A DNA stretch of 64,000 nucleotides, taken from Acidimicrobiaceae bacterium (GTDB lineage Bacteria > Actinomycetota > Acidimicrobiia > Acidimicrobiales > Bog-793). Below the pieces are notes generated by a model that saw only the letters and a list, made by a program, of their open reading frames with translations, was not told the DNA's origin and ran no database searches. The stretch covers positions 95,279-159,278 of the forward strand of contig JAODBO010000145.1 of assembly GCA_025464005.1 (NCBI GenBank). The letters run 5' to 3'. Below, piece by piece: positions 53,525 to 62,524 of this stretch (its first letter is position 1; each line of letters begins with the position of its first letter). The translations under genes and the position numbers were made by a program.

Positions 53525-54811
53525 GTGCGGAGCGTGAGCGGCCTGACCGCTGTCGCGGAGGCACGTGCCCGCGTCCTCACGGGGAGGGGCCCCCTCCCGC
53601 CGCGTCTGCTCGGCCTCGCCGATGCGCTCGCCTGCGTGACGGCGGAGCCGATTGTGGCGAAGGAGCCCGTCCCCCCCTTCACGAACTCGGCGATGGACGG
53701 GTACGCGCTGCGCTCCTCCGACACGTCGGGCGCGCCCGTCGAGCTCCAGGTGGTCGGTGAGCTGATGGCCGGATCGAGCCTTGACCTCACCGTCGGGACC
53801 GGCCAGGCCGTTCGCATCATGACGGGGGCGCCGCTCCCTGCCGGCGCCGACGCCGTATGCATGGTCGAGCGCGCGATAGGTGAGCCCGGCGGGTCGAGCG
53901 TGACGATCGAGCACGTGCTCGCGTCGGGCGAGAACGTCCGCCCCGCCGGAGGGGACGTCGCGAGCGGCGAGGTCGTGTTCCCCGCGGGCACCGTGCTCAC
54001 TCCCGCGGGTCTCGGGGTGCTCGCCGGACTCGGGATGCTCGAGGTGCTCGCGCACCCACGACCGCGGGTCGGCGTGCTGTCGACAGGCGACGAGCTGGTC
54101 GAGGGTTCCGGGCCGCTCGAGCCGGGCCAGATCCACGAGTCGAATCGCATCGCCCTTCTCTCGCTCGTCCAGCAGTCGGGCTTCGTCCCGGTCGATCTCG
54201 GCATCGTCGGCGACGACGAGCAGACCGTGGCCGCTGCGCTCCTGGACGGTGCCGAGCGGTGCGACTCGGTACTGACCTCGGGCGGGGTGAGCGTCGGCGA
54301 CCGTGACGTGGTCAAGGCGGTCCTCGCCAAGCTGGCGGGTGAAACGATGCAGTGGCTGCAGATCGCGATCAAGCCCGGAAAGCCGTTCGCCTTCGGCGAG
54401 ATCGGCCCGCGGGGGACGCCGCTCTTCGGCCTTCCTGGCAATCCGGTCTCCGCGATGGTGTCGTTCGAGCTGTTCGCCCGGCCTGTGTTGCGGATGATGG
54501 CCGGTCACCACCAGCTCGACCGCCCGATCGTCGACGCGGTCGCGGACGAGGCGTTGCCTCGCCTCTCCGACGGCAAGCTCCATCTCGTGCGGGTCGTGGC
54601 CGGCTTCGGCGACGACGGCCTCGTCCACGTCGTCTCGTCCGGAGGCCAGGAATCGCACCATCTCCACGCGATGGCTCGTGCCAATGCGCTCGCACTCCTG
54701 CCCGACGGGATGGGCGTGCACGCCGGCGAGCGAGTGCTCGCGATGCTCGTCGACCTCGACGGGATCGAGCGCAGTCGCTCGACGCGTGCCGTCGCGCCGT
54801 GGGACCGATGA
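53525..54811 (+). CDS. moeA: Molybdopterin molybdenumtransferase MoeA
   Basis: Inserts Mo into adenylylated molybdopterin. 428 residues: PPFTNSAMDGYALRSSDTSG, VRIMTGAPLPAGADAVCMVE, RVGVLSTGDELVEGSGPLEP, ESNRIALLSLVQQSGFVPVD, LTSGGVSVGDRDVVKAVLAK, FGLPGNPVSAMVSFELFARP: a full-length MoeA with all subdomains. GTG start at 53525; the stop overlaps moaA (ATGA). Confidence 0.96.
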   Translation: MRSVSGLTAVAEARARVLTGRGPLPPRLLGLADALACVTAEPIVAKEPVPPFTNSAMDGYALRSSDTSGAPVELQVVGELMAGSSLDLTVGTGQAVRIMTGAPLPAGADAVCMVERAIGEPGGSSVTIEHVLASGENVRPAGGDVASGEVVFPAGTVLTPAGLGVLAGLGMLEVLAHPRPRVGVLSTGDELVEGSGPLEPGQIHESNRIALLSLVQQSGFVPVDLGIVGDDEQTVAAALLDGAERCDSVLTSGGVSVGDRDVVKAVLAKLAGETMQWLQIAIKPGKPFAFGEIGPRGTPLFGLPGNPVSAMVSFELFARPVLRMMAGHHQLDRPIVDAVADEALPRLSDGKLHLVRVVAGFGDDGLVHVVSSGGQESHHLHAMARANALALLPDGMGVHAGERVLAMLVDLDGIERSRSTRAVAPWDR

Positions 54812-55920
54812 GCACCGGTCCCGTGAGCGCCGGTCCCGGGAGCGCTGGGCAGCTCGGCACGCCGGTTCGACTTGGCACGCGCCCTGCCCATGAGAGTCAC
54901 GGCGTCGCCGCCAGCGGGGCGATGCCTACGGTGGGACCGCTCGTGGACACCTTCGGCCGGGTCCACAGCGATCTCAGGATCTCGATCACGGACCGCTGCA
55001 ATCTCCGCTGCGTCTACTGCATGCCGGAGGAGGGCCTCAGCTTCCTTCCGAAGGACGACCTTCTCACCTTCGAGCAGATTGCCCGCGTCGCGCGCATCGC
55101 GCGCGTGCTCGGCGTGACCTCGGTACGGGTGACCGGCGGCGAGCCGCTCGTGCGACACGGCGTCGTCGATCTCGTCGGCCGGCTCGCGGAGCTCGGCTTC
55201 GAGGACCTCGCCCTCACCACGAACGGCACGTCGCTCGGGCACTTCGCCGCCCCGCTGGCCGCAGCCGGGCTGCGCCGCGTCAACGTGAGCTGCGACTCGC
55301 TCCGGCCGGATCGCTTCGCCAGCATTCGCCGTCGGGGCGACCTTGCCCGGGTGCTGTCGTCGATGGACGCGGCGGAAGCCGCCGGCCTCCAGCCGATAAA
55401 GGTGAACGTCGTCCTCGTGGCCGACGTCAACGACGACGAGATCCTCGACTTCGCGGCCTTCGCGCGCGAGACGGGCCGAATCGTTCGCTTCATCGAGTAC
55501 ATGCCGCTCGACGCGGACGGGAGCTGGCGCCGCGAGCAGGTCGTGCCGGCGAGCGCGGTGCTCGAGCAGATCGGGGGGCGCTGGCCGCTCGAGCCGGTGG
55601 CCGCACAGGAAGACGACCCCGCGCCCGCCACCCGGTACCGCTTCCTCGACGGGAGCGGCGAGATCGGCGTCGTGGCGAGCGTGACCCAGCCGTTCTGCGG
55701 CACCTGCAACCGCCTGCGCCTGACCGCGGAAGGCGCCATCCGCAACTGCCTGTTCTCCGACGACGAGCTGAGCACCCGTGACGTGCTGCGAGCAGGAGGG
55801 ACGGACGACGAGATCGCCGTCCTGCTGCGCCGCGCGGTGTGGGGAAAGCGCGCCGGGCACGGCATGGACGAGCCGGACTTCCTCCGGCCCGTGCGTTCCA
55901 TGTCCATGATCGGTGGATGA
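54808..55920 (+). CDS. moaA: GTP 3',8-cyclase MoaA (radical SAM)
   Basis: First step of Moco synthesis from GTP. 370 residues. Radical-SAM Cys motif in SITDRCNLRCVYCMPEEGLS, RVTGGEPLVRHGVVDLVGRL, C-terminal second 4Fe-4S Cys set FCGTCNRLRLTAEGAIRNCL, and the C-terminal GG (SMSMIGG) needed for activity. ATG 54808 overlaps moeA; the first ~38 residues (Gly/Pro/Ser-rich) are not conserved, so ATG 54922 is an alternative start. Confidence 0.95.
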   Translation: MSTGPVSAGPGSAGQLGTPVRLGTRPAHESHGVAASGAMPTVGPLVDTFGRVHSDLRISITDRCNLRCVYCMPEEGLSFLPKDDLLTFEQIARVARIARVLGVTSVRVTGGEPLVRHGVVDLVGRLAELGFEDLALTTNGTSLGHFAAPLAAAGLRRVNVSCDSLRPDRFASIRRRGDLARVLSSMDAAEAAGLQPIKVNVVLVADVNDDEILDFAAFARETGRIVRFIEYMPLDADGSWRREQVVPASAVLEQIGGRWPLEPVAAQEDDPAPATRYRFLDGSGEIGVVASVTQPFCGTCNRLRLTAEGAIRNCLFSDDELSTRDVLRAGGTDDEIAVLLRRAVWGKRAGHGMDEPDFLRPVRSMSMIGG

Positions 55921-56158
55921 GGTGGCACGGCTACGGCTTTTCGGGCCGGCGCGAGTCGCCGCCGGCGCGAGCCGTAGCGACCTCGCGGGCGAGGACGTCG
56001 GCTCGGTGCTCGACGCCGCGTGCGCGACCTTTGGCGACGAGTTCGCGAAGGTGCTCGGTGCCTCGGCGATCTGGGTCAACGGCGAGCCTGCGGCAAGGGA
56101 GCACCCGGTCGGCAGAGACGACGAGATCGCGGTGCTGCCACCCGTCTCCGGCGGCTGA
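55913..56158 (+). CDS. moaD: Molybdopterin synthase sulfur carrier MoaD
   Basis: 81 residues, ubiquitin-like, ending LPPVSGG with the C-terminal Gly-Gly that is thiocarboxylated. VARLRLFGPARVAAGASRSD and AIWVNGEPAAREHPVGRDDE are typical. GTG start overlaps moaA by 8 nt. The activating MoeB is not in the window. Confidence 0.92.
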   Translation: MDEVARLRLFGPARVAAGASRSDLAGEDVGSVLDAACATFGDEFAKVLGASAIWVNGEPAAREHPVGRDDEIAVLPPVSGG

Positions 56159-56201
56159 CGCCGCGACGAGTGAGCGCGACGAACGCCGCGACAGGATCAG
56201 G

Positions 56202-56876
56202 TCAGCAGTTGGTGTTCCTGTCCGCGTACGTCGGCATGACGATCACCAGGTCGATCGCCCGGGGGTTGTAGGTCGTCAGGCCGTTCGGTGCGAGGGTGGC
56301 GAGCTCGACACCCACGTTGCTGCCATCGTCGCCGAAGGCCCGGTGGCCGAAGAGCCGCGTCAGCTGCTTGCTCTGGAGGTCGTAGACCGCACACGATGCG
56401 CCGTACTGGTCGTGGCGCACGACCGTGATCTCGCTCGTCGTGGCATCGGCCGGGAACAGCTCCGCGACCTGCAGCTCCGCCTGCAGCAGGGGCGTCCCGC
56501 GCCGCAAAGCCTGGTCGTAGCCGACGACGCGGCCCTTGGCAAAGGTCAGGTAGCTGAACTCGTAGGTCCCGGGGCGCCCTGCGACGAGGGGGCCGTAGCA
56601 GGTCGTCTGTGCGCATTCGCCGGCATCGATGGGGTGCGCCGCGCGCCACGCCGCCAGCGTCGCGCCGAAACCGGAGAAAGGGCGGGACCGCGCAGCGGCG
56701 CCGGTGGCAGGGATCGCCTGGAGCAGCGACGCGGCGGCCACGGCGAGCACAGCCACGCCGCGCACAGCCACGCCGCGCACAGCCACGCCGCGCACCGTGG
56801 TGCGCCGCCTACCGAGTGGCCGCTCACGGCGGGCCGCCCGATCGCGGCGGTCGAGCGAGAGCCGGCGAGCGCGCAT
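56202..56876 (-). CDS. Secreted protein of unknown function with a repeat-extended signal peptide
   Basis: 224 residues. The N-terminus is very basic (MRARRLSLDRRDRAARRERP), followed by V-R-G-V-A repeats leading into a hydrophobic core (VLAVAAASLLQAIPATGAAA). The exported part has two Cys near its start (GECAQTTCYGPLVAG), further Cys at GASCAVYDLQ and the last residue, and beta-rich sequence; I recognise no family. It starts 1 bp after the DUF1501 gene, so it is the third gene of the DUF1800-DUF1501 operon. Confidence 0.7.
   Translation of the reverse strand: MRARRLSLDRRDRAARRERPLGRRRTTVRGVAVRGVAVRGVAVLAVAAASLLQAIPATGAAARSRPFSGFGATLAAWRAAHPIDAGECAQTTCYGPLVAGRPGTYEFSYLTFAKGRVVGYDQALRRGTPLLQAELQVAELFPADATTSEITVVRHDQYGASCAVYDLQSKQLTRLFGHRAFGDDGSNVGVELATLAPNGLTTYNPRAIDLVIVMPTYADRNTNC
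56748..56792 (-). repeat. Three perfect 15-bp tandem repeats in a signal peptide
   Basis: CACAGCCACGCCGCG occurs three times head to tail (56748, 56763, 56778), with imperfect copies at the edges. On the coding strand it encodes V-R-G-V-A units in the signal peptide of the secreted protein, so repeat-number change keeps the frame. Confidence 0.9.
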
Positions 56877-56877
56877 G

Positions 56878-58140
56878 TCAGACGAAGCCCAAGACGGGGT
56901 AGCGCCGGCCGAGGAACGGCTTCGCGTCGACGCCGAGGATGTGCTCGAGGGCTGTTGCGTAGACCGAGCGGAAGTCGACGTTGTGCACGAGGTTCCCGTT
57001 GGGGTCGAGCCGGGTCAGGCTCGGCTGCTCCCCGTAGAAGCCTCCGCGAACGGCGGGTCCGAGCACGTAGACGTTGTTGGCGGTCCCGTGGTCGGTGCCG
57101 CCGCTCGCGTTCGAGTCCACGCGCCGTCCGAACTCCGTGTAGATGACGACCGTCGTCTGCGTGCCCCGGGGATGGCCAGCGAGCGACGTGAAGAATGCGG
57201 CGATCGACGCGTCGAGCTGCTTGAGCAGCTCCGACTGGGTCCCGACCTCCCCCGAGTGGGTGTCGTAGCCGCCCTGGGTCACCGAGTACGCCTGGGTCGG
57301 CAGACCGGCTCGGATCAGCTGCGAGACCACCCCGAGCTGGGTGCCGACATCCCCGCCGTACACGCCCCTCGGGAAGGTCGGGGCGGGCTCGTGGGCGATC
57401 GCTTGGGCGAACTCCTTCGAGGTCCGCAGCATCTCCGCTCCCGAGGACGCCACCGCGGCCTCGAAGAAGCCGACGCCGGCCCGGGGTCGCTGGAGCTCTC
57501 TGTAGACGGCGAGGAACTCCGGGTCGGCGTAGGGAAGCTGCGATCCGGCATACGTGCTGTCCTGCACGGCGCTCGCCTTGCGCACGGTGCCGGCCATCGC
57601 CGGTAGCACCTGGGCACCGACCGAGCACGCCCGAAGCGGGTCGGCGGCCGTCCTGTCGAGCCATCGCCCGAGCCAGCCGGTGGCGACGTCACCGACGGTC
57701 GAGGCCGTCTGCCAGATGTCCATCGACTGGAAGTGGCTGAGGTTGGGGTCCGGATAACCGACGCCCCTGACGATTGCCAGCTGGCGTGCGTCCCACATGG
57801 ACTTGAAGTTCACCAACGCCGGATTGAGGCCGAGGCCGTCGCCGATCGGGAGCACCGCGTCGGGCTTCATCACGATGTTCGAGCGCTTGGACAGGTAGGT
57901 GGAGTCCTCGTACGGAACGACGGTGTTGAGCCCGTCGTTACCGCCATAGAGCGTGAGCAGCACGAGGGTGCGCGGGATACCCGGCACGACGTGCGCCGTG
58001 GTGTCGGCCGCGCTCGCCGGTCCCACCGCTTCGGCGCGGGGCCGTAGCGATAGGCGCGACATGGGCCGTGGGAGCGCGCCGGCGACGCCGACGCCGATCG
58101 CGCCGGCGAGGAACTGGCGTCGGTTCATGGGGTTCGCCAT
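56878..58140 (-). CDS. DUF1501-family Tat-exported protein
   Basis: 420 residues. Tat signal NRRQFLAGAIGVGVAGALPR, then LVLLTLYGGNDGLNTVVPYE, PDPNLSHFQSMDIWQTASTV, GYDTHSGEVGTQSELLKQLD and VVIYTEFGRRVDSNASGGTD, all DUF1501 (alkaline-phosphatase-like fold) signatures with metal-ligand-like Asp/His/Ser. Function unknown; nearly always next to DUF1800, as here, 9 bp after it. Confidence 0.93.
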   Translation of the reverse strand: MANPMNRRQFLAGAIGVGVAGALPRPMSRLSLRPRAEAVGPASAADTTAHVVPGIPRTLVLLTLYGGNDGLNTVVPYEDSTYLSKRSNIVMKPDAVLPIGDGLGLNPALVNFKSMWDARQLAIVRGVGYPDPNLSHFQSMDIWQTASTVGDVATGWLGRWLDRTAADPLRACSVGAQVLPAMAGTVRKASAVQDSTYAGSQLPYADPEFLAVYRELQRPRAGVGFFEAAVASSGAEMLRTSKEFAQAIAHEPAPTFPRGVYGGDVGTQLGVVSQLIRAGLPTQAYSVTQGGYDTHSGEVGTQSELLKQLDASIAAFFTSLAGHPRGTQTTVVIYTEFGRRVDSNASGGTDHGTANNVYVLGPAVRGGFYGEQPSLTRLDPNGNLVHNVDFRSVYATALEHILGVDAKPFLGRRYPVLGFV

Positions 58141-58149
58141 CTCCTCGCC

Positions 58150-59442
58150 TCAGTTCACGACGTACTCGGGCGCGGTGAGCGCGAGCGTTGTGAGCTCGGG
58201 CGTCAGGTGGCGCACACGGGTGAGGGCGGCACGGCTCTGCGGTGTCCATCCGTCGATGCCCAGAAGATCCGCCAATGCGTCGATGCGCGACGCGACGGGC
58301 TCGTCGCCGATCGGCGACAAGTCCGCGACCTGGACGACGGCCTGCGCGAAGTTGAGCTGGGCGAGGCTCGAGGCCGTGGACAACCAGTACTCGTTCTGGC
58401 CCCAGCCACCCACGCTCGGAGGGTCGAACGGTATTTGGCCCAGGTTGCCGAGCACGTACTGCAAATAGCCCGTGCCGCCGACCTTCTTGAGCGATGCGGG
58501 GGAGAGCCTGAACGCGCGCATCGTGCCGACGACCCACTCGATCGGCTGCTTGACGAGGCCCTCGAGCGACGCCGGGGAGAGGAAGTACGGATGAGTCAGG
58601 ATCGCTCGCAGCAGGTTCGTCATGTCGAGGTCGCTCGCATATCCCGCAGCGATCTCGCCGACGACGGGGCTGCTCGGAGCGATCGGATAGGCGAGCCAGC
58701 TCCACATCCGTGCCGTCACCCAGCGAGCCGACGCTGGCGTGTGGGTCACGATCTCGATGACGTCCTCGCCCGTGAGATCGCCGCTATGGCCGAGGACGAC
58801 CTTCTCGCCGAAGTCGTGTGCTCCCTCGTTCATCACGAACACGCCGCTCCTGTCGGTGATCGACCATCCCGTGAAGGCTCGGGCAGCCTGGCGGACGTCC
58901 TCCTGGGTGTAGTTGCCGACACCCATCGTGAAGCGTTCCATCAGCTCGCGGGCGAAGTTCTCGTTCGGCGACTCACGGACGTCGGAAGCCGTGTCCAGCC
59001 AGATCATCATCGCCGGGTCCTTGGCGAGCGCCTGGGTGAGCGTGTTGAACGCTCCGGGCCCGAGCGTGCGGAACGTCTCGTTCTGCTGGAACATGAAGAT
59101 CGGCGCGTACACCTTCGAGTTCCCCGTCGGGAACTGGCCATGAAGTAGCAGGGTCAGTTTCTCGCGAAGCGGCGTGCTCGTCGTCGCCATCTTCTCGAGC
59201 CACCAGGTGACGAGGCGCAAGGACTCGTCGTAGAGATCGATGCCTTTGCCGCGCTGGATCTTCGGATAGGAGCTGAGATGTGGCAGGGCCGGTCGGGCGT
59301 CGTCGGGCTGACGAAGGCCGGCAAGAAGTCGTTCGACGGTCGCCTCGTAGCCGGCAGCCACGGCGGCATCGAGCTCGGCCGCGCTCGCTCCGAAGCCGGC
59401 ACGTCGGTAGAGGTGTGAGGCGGCTTGACGGGCTGTGGGCAC
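58150..59442 (-). CDS. DUF1800-family protein
   Basis: 430 residues. AASHLYRRAGFGASAAELDA, LTLLLHGQFPTGNSKVYAPI, SPNENFARELMERFTMGVGN, YTQEDVRQAARAFTGWSI and PSVGGWGQNEYWLSTASSLA are the DUF1800 blocks. No clear signal peptide; it may be exported with its DUF1501 partner or act inside. First gene of a three-gene operon; GTG start with GGGGAG upstream. The 256-bp gap beyond it contains nothing recognisable. Confidence 0.93.
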   Translation of the reverse strand: MPTARQAASHLYRRAGFGASAAELDAAVAAGYEATVERLLAGLRQPDDARPALPHLSSYPKIQRGKGIDLYDESLRLVTWWLEKMATTSTPLREKLTLLLHGQFPTGNSKVYAPIFMFQQNETFRTLGPGAFNTLTQALAKDPAMMIWLDTASDVRESPNENFARELMERFTMGVGNYTQEDVRQAARAFTGWSITDRSGVFVMNEGAHDFGEKVVLGHSGDLTGEDVIEIVTHTPASARWVTARMWSWLAYPIAPSSPVVGEIAAGYASDLDMTNLLRAILTHPYFLSPASLEGLVKQPIEWVVGTMRAFRLSPASLKKVGGTGYLQYVLGNLGQIPFDPPSVGGWGQNEYWLSTASSLAQLNFAQAVVQVADLSPIGDEPVASRIDALADLLGIDGWTPQSRAALTRVRHLTPELTTLALTAPEYVVN

Positions 59443-59698
59443 CGGTCAGCTCCCCGCTGGCCGCTCGACACCACGTGCGCCCGCGTCAGCCACGGCCATC
59501 GCCGTACGCCATCGCGTTCACAGAGCGCATCGTGCACCTCGAGGTCACTGCAACGGCGTGCCCAAACCTGCTCGACGAGCACCACACCCGGTCGACGGAC
59601 AGGCTACCGCAAGAAATAGCTCCGCTCTCACGTACAACGTTCAGCGCGCCACTCCCAGAGACGATGCAACCGCGCCAGGCTTCGCGTGAAAATTGCAC

Positions 59699-60166
59699 TC
59701 AGTGCGGATTGGCGCCGGAGAGCAGCTCGAGCGCGTGCGGCAGCACGTCGACAACCGCCTCGAGCGACTCGACTGCGCCTGCCGGGGACCCGGGCACGTT
59801 GAGCACGAGGCACGTGCCCCGAGTGCCCGCCACGCCCCGGGACAGCTTCCCGAGCGGGCTCGACGCGCGTGCGGCCTCCGCGAGGCCGGGCGCCTCCCTG
59901 TCGATCACGGTCCGAGTCGCCTCCGGCGTCAGGTCCGAGGGCGAGAAGCCGGTCCCGCCCGTCGTGACCACGAGGCCGGCGAATCCCTCCGACAGCCGCA
60001 GGAGCGCGTCGGCCACGGGGCCGATGCCGTCGGGGACGATCGCGCGCTCGAGCACGGTGAAACCGTGCGCCTCGAGCGATTCGGCGAGCGCCGCTCCCGA
60101 GCGGTCGTCACGCGAGCCGGCATGGGTCGAGGTCGAGACGGTGAGGACCTTCGCCTGTGGCGTCAC
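59699..60166 (-). CDS. mogA: Molybdopterin adenylyltransferase (MogA/MoaB type)
   Basis: Adenylylates molybdopterin before Mo insertion by MoeA. 155 residues: KVLTVSTSTHAGSRDDRSGA, GLVVTTGGTGFSPSDLTPEA and LSRGVAGTRGTCLVLNVPGS, the family's MPT-binding motifs. GTG start 7 nt after a TAGCGT box. Apart from the main moa/moe cluster but within 4 kb of it. Confidence 0.93.
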   Translation of the reverse strand: MTPQAKVLTVSTSTHAGSRDDRSGAALAESLEAHGFTVLERAIVPDGIGPVADALLRLSEGFAGLVVTTGGTGFSPSDLTPEATRTVIDREAPGLAEAARASSPLGKLSRGVAGTRGTCLVLNVPGSPAGAVESLEAVVDVLPHALELLSGANPH

Positions 60167-60173
60167 CGCGCCG

Positions 60174-60179
60174 ACGCTA
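60174..60179 (-). promoter_or_regulatory. Leaderless-type promoter of mogA
   Basis: TAGCGT on the minus strand ends 7 nt before the GTG at 60166. The 16-base string TAGCGTCGGCGCGGTG differs at only two positions from the one at the DUF6457-fdhD operon (36347-36332). A CGCCGTCC half of the fdhD palindrome also occurs at 60189-60196. Confidence 0.6.
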
Positions 60180-60243
60180 GTTTCTGAGCGCCGTCCAGCC
60201 TCGCCTGGCGCATTGTCACTCGCGAGCTACGGGCGCTATCACT

Positions 60244-60882
60244 GTGGAGGTGGGCATCGACAACGACCAGTGGCGGGCCATCTTCGAGTCGGCATCCGAA
60301 TCGTTCGTGGATCTCGTCGAACACATAGAGCCGGCACAGTGGGACGCTTCCGGACTCGGGGTGTGGACTCTGCGGGACCTCGTCGGCCACACGAGCCGAG
60401 CCCTGCTCACAATCGAGATGTGTCTGGCGCGCGATGCCGGGGGCATCACGCTCGACAGCCCGGTCGCGTACTTCGTCGCAGCCCGTGCGGCCTCGGCCTC
60501 GTCGGCGGGCGGCGAGGCGATCGCCCAGCGTGGACGCGACGCGGGCACGGCTCTCGGGCCGGACCCGGCAAGCGCGGTGCGCCAGATCGCCGACCGGGTC
60601 ACCTCGCTCGTCGACCGGACCGCCGACGACGCGCCCTGCAGCACGCCGGTCGGCGGGATCACGCTCGCCGCGTACCTCCCGACCCGGGCCTACGAGCTCA
60701 CCGTCCACTCGCTGGACATCGCCGCGGCCATCGGCGCCCCTACGCCCGAGAAGCTCGGCGAGCCGATCACGGCGTGCCTCGAGCTGTTGGCCGCCGCGAT
60801 AGGCGAGACGCCGCTCGCCCCCGACGTGCTCCTCGCACTTGCGGGCCGGCGTGGGCTGCCCGACCAGCTGCACGTGATCTGA
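60244..60882 (+). CDS. Maleylpyruvate isomerase/DinB-type mycothiol-dependent protein
   Basis: 212 residues. MDMPI N-terminal fold: WRAIFESASESFVDLVEHIE, QWDASGLGVWTLRDLVGHTS and YELTVHSLDIAAAIGAPTPE, with the conserved His residues (GHTS and VHSLD) that bind metal. Such proteins use mycothiol, an actinobacterial thiol. Substrate unknown. GTG start at 60244 or 60250. Confidence 0.8.
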   Translation: MEVGIDNDQWRAIFESASESFVDLVEHIEPAQWDASGLGVWTLRDLVGHTSRALLTIEMCLARDAGGITLDSPVAYFVAARAASASSAGGEAIAQRGRDAGTALGPDPASAVRQIADRVTSLVDRTADDAPCSTPVGGITLAAYLPTRAYELTVHSLDIAAAIGAPTPEKLGEPITACLELLAAAIGETPLAPDVLLALAGRRGLPDQLHVI

Positions 60883-60931
60883 GCGCGCGTCGCCGGCCGA
60901 CGTGCGCTCCTCGTTGGCGTGCCGCCGCCCT

Positions 60932-62482
60932 CTAGTCGAGATCGCCCGGAACGTCGGCCACCGGCAGTCTGAACACGAAACGCGCGCCGCCGCCCTCGCG
61001 CCCCTCGGCCCGGATCGTCCCGCCGTGGGCTTCGACGAACGCCTTGGCGATCGTGAGACCGAGGCCCGCCCGCCCGCCGCCCTGCACGCGGTTGAACATG
61101 CCGAAGATTCGCTCGCGTTCCTCGACCGGGATACCGGGGCCGCGGTCCTCCACGACCACCTCGACGACGCGGCCTCGCCACGATGCCCCGACCCGGATCG
61201 GCGCGCCGGAAGGAGCGTGGCGTACGGAGTTGTCGAGCAGGTTGGCGAGCACCTGGACCACGAGCAAGTGGTCGACGTCGACGGGCGGCAGCGTCAGCGG
61301 TATCGAGGTGGCCAAGCGACCCGGCCAGTCCGGACCGAGCGCGAGAAGCGTCTCCGCGACGAGCTCGTCCATCATCGCCGGTCGGCGACGCAGCTTTAGA
61401 GCACCGGCTTGGATCTGGGTCATGTCGAGAAGGTTGGACACGAGTCGGGCCAGGCGGTCCGATTGAGTCTCGGCCAGTTCCAGAAGCTCCTGGCGGTCCG
61501 CGTGGCTGAGCGCGAGGTCCTCGCGCCGCAAGTCGGAGAGCGCGGCCTTCACGGTGGCGAGCGGCGTGCGCAGGTCGTGCGAGACCGCTCCGAGAAGCGC
61601 TTGGCGCCAGCGGTCGGCCTCCTCCGCGACTTGACTCCGGACCGCCTGCTCGCGCAGGCGCGAACGCTCGAGCGCGAGCGCCGCATGATTGGCATAGGTG
61701 CGGAGCAGCTCCCGATCGTGCGGCGCCGGGACGGTGCCGGCGATGGCGAGAACACCGATCGGCCGTCCCGCCACGGTAAGCGTCAGCCACGCGAGACCGT
61801 CGGAGCCCGGGGTCGCGCCGCTGAGGCTCCGAGGCTCTCCGGCTATCGGTGACACCTCCCTGACCTCGCTGTCGTCGAGCGGCACGCCGGCCGAGGCCGC
61901 GACCTGGAGCAGGTCCGCTCGCGTTGGCTGTCCGACAACGAGCGTCCCCGCTAAAGCGCCGTCCGGCTCCGATCCATCGGTCGCGCGCGGGAGCAACACG
62001 GCCGCCGAGCGGAGGCCGAACGCTCGCTGCACGGTGTGGACGACGAGCTCGAGAAGCTCCGGCGACGAGTTGTCGCCGATGAGCACGTCGGACAGCTCCA
62101 GCAGCTCCCTCGCCTGCTCCTCCCGCCTGCGAGCCTCTCCCCTCGCGGCCCGCAGGTTGGCCACGATTCTCGCGACGGTCAGCATCACGACCGCGTAGAC
62201 GCCGAGCGCCACCCAGTCCTGCCCCGCCGCGACCGACGGCGTCCCATACGGCGGGATGAACAGGATGTCGTAGGCGAGGAAGCCCGCTGCGACGGCGAAG
62301 GCTCCTGCAGCGAACCCGCCGACGGCGACGCCGAGCACGACGGGAACGACGAGCACGAGCGCACTCGTCGCCAAGCCGAGGTGTGCCCGCAGGGGGAGCA
62401 TCACTCCACTCAGCACCACCACGCCCGCAGCCGCGACGCCGACGCCGAGCACAGCCCGGAGCCGGTCCGCGCGCACGAGCAA
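60932..62482 (-). CDS. kdpD: KdpD C-terminal half: DUF4118-GAF-histidine kinase
   Basis: 516 residues from TTG 62482 (or GTG 62476). Four membrane spans (DUF4118: VLGVGVAAAGVVVLSGVMLP, ALVLVVPVVLGVAVGGFAAG), a GAF domain, then HisKA with phospho-acceptor VSHDLRTPLATVKAALSDLR and HATPase N, G1, F, G2 boxes (NLLDNSVRHAP, VVVEDRGPGIP, IFGMF, GRAGLGLTIAKAFVEAH). This is the C-terminal half of the potassium sensor KdpD; the N-terminal half is the divergent gene starting 43 bp away at 62525. No kdpE or kdpABC in the window. Confidence 0.9.
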   Translation of the reverse strand: MLVRADRLRAVLGVGVAAAGVVVLSGVMLPLRAHLGLATSALVLVVPVVLGVAVGGFAAGAFAVAAGFLAYDILFIPPYGTPSVAAGQDWVALGVYAVVMLTVARIVANLRAARGEARRREEQARELLELSDVLIGDNSSPELLELVVHTVQRAFGLRSAAVLLPRATDGSEPDGALAGTLVVGQPTRADLLQVAASAGVPLDDSEVREVSPIAGEPRSLSGATPGSDGLAWLTLTVAGRPIGVLAIAGTVPAPHDRELLRTYANHAALALERSRLREQAVRSQVAEEADRWRQALLGAVSHDLRTPLATVKAALSDLRREDLALSHADRQELLELAETQSDRLARLVSNLLDMTQIQAGALKLRRRPAMMDELVAETLLALGPDWPGRLATSIPLTLPPVDVDHLLVVQVLANLLDNSVRHAPSGAPIRVGASWRGRVVEVVVEDRGPGIPVEERERIFGMFNRVQGGGRAGLGLTIAKAFVEAHGGTIRAEGREGGGARFVFRLPVADVPGDLD

Positions 62483-62524
62483 CTATGCCTCACCTTCCGC
62501 ACGCGACGCGGGGAGAATGGGCAC

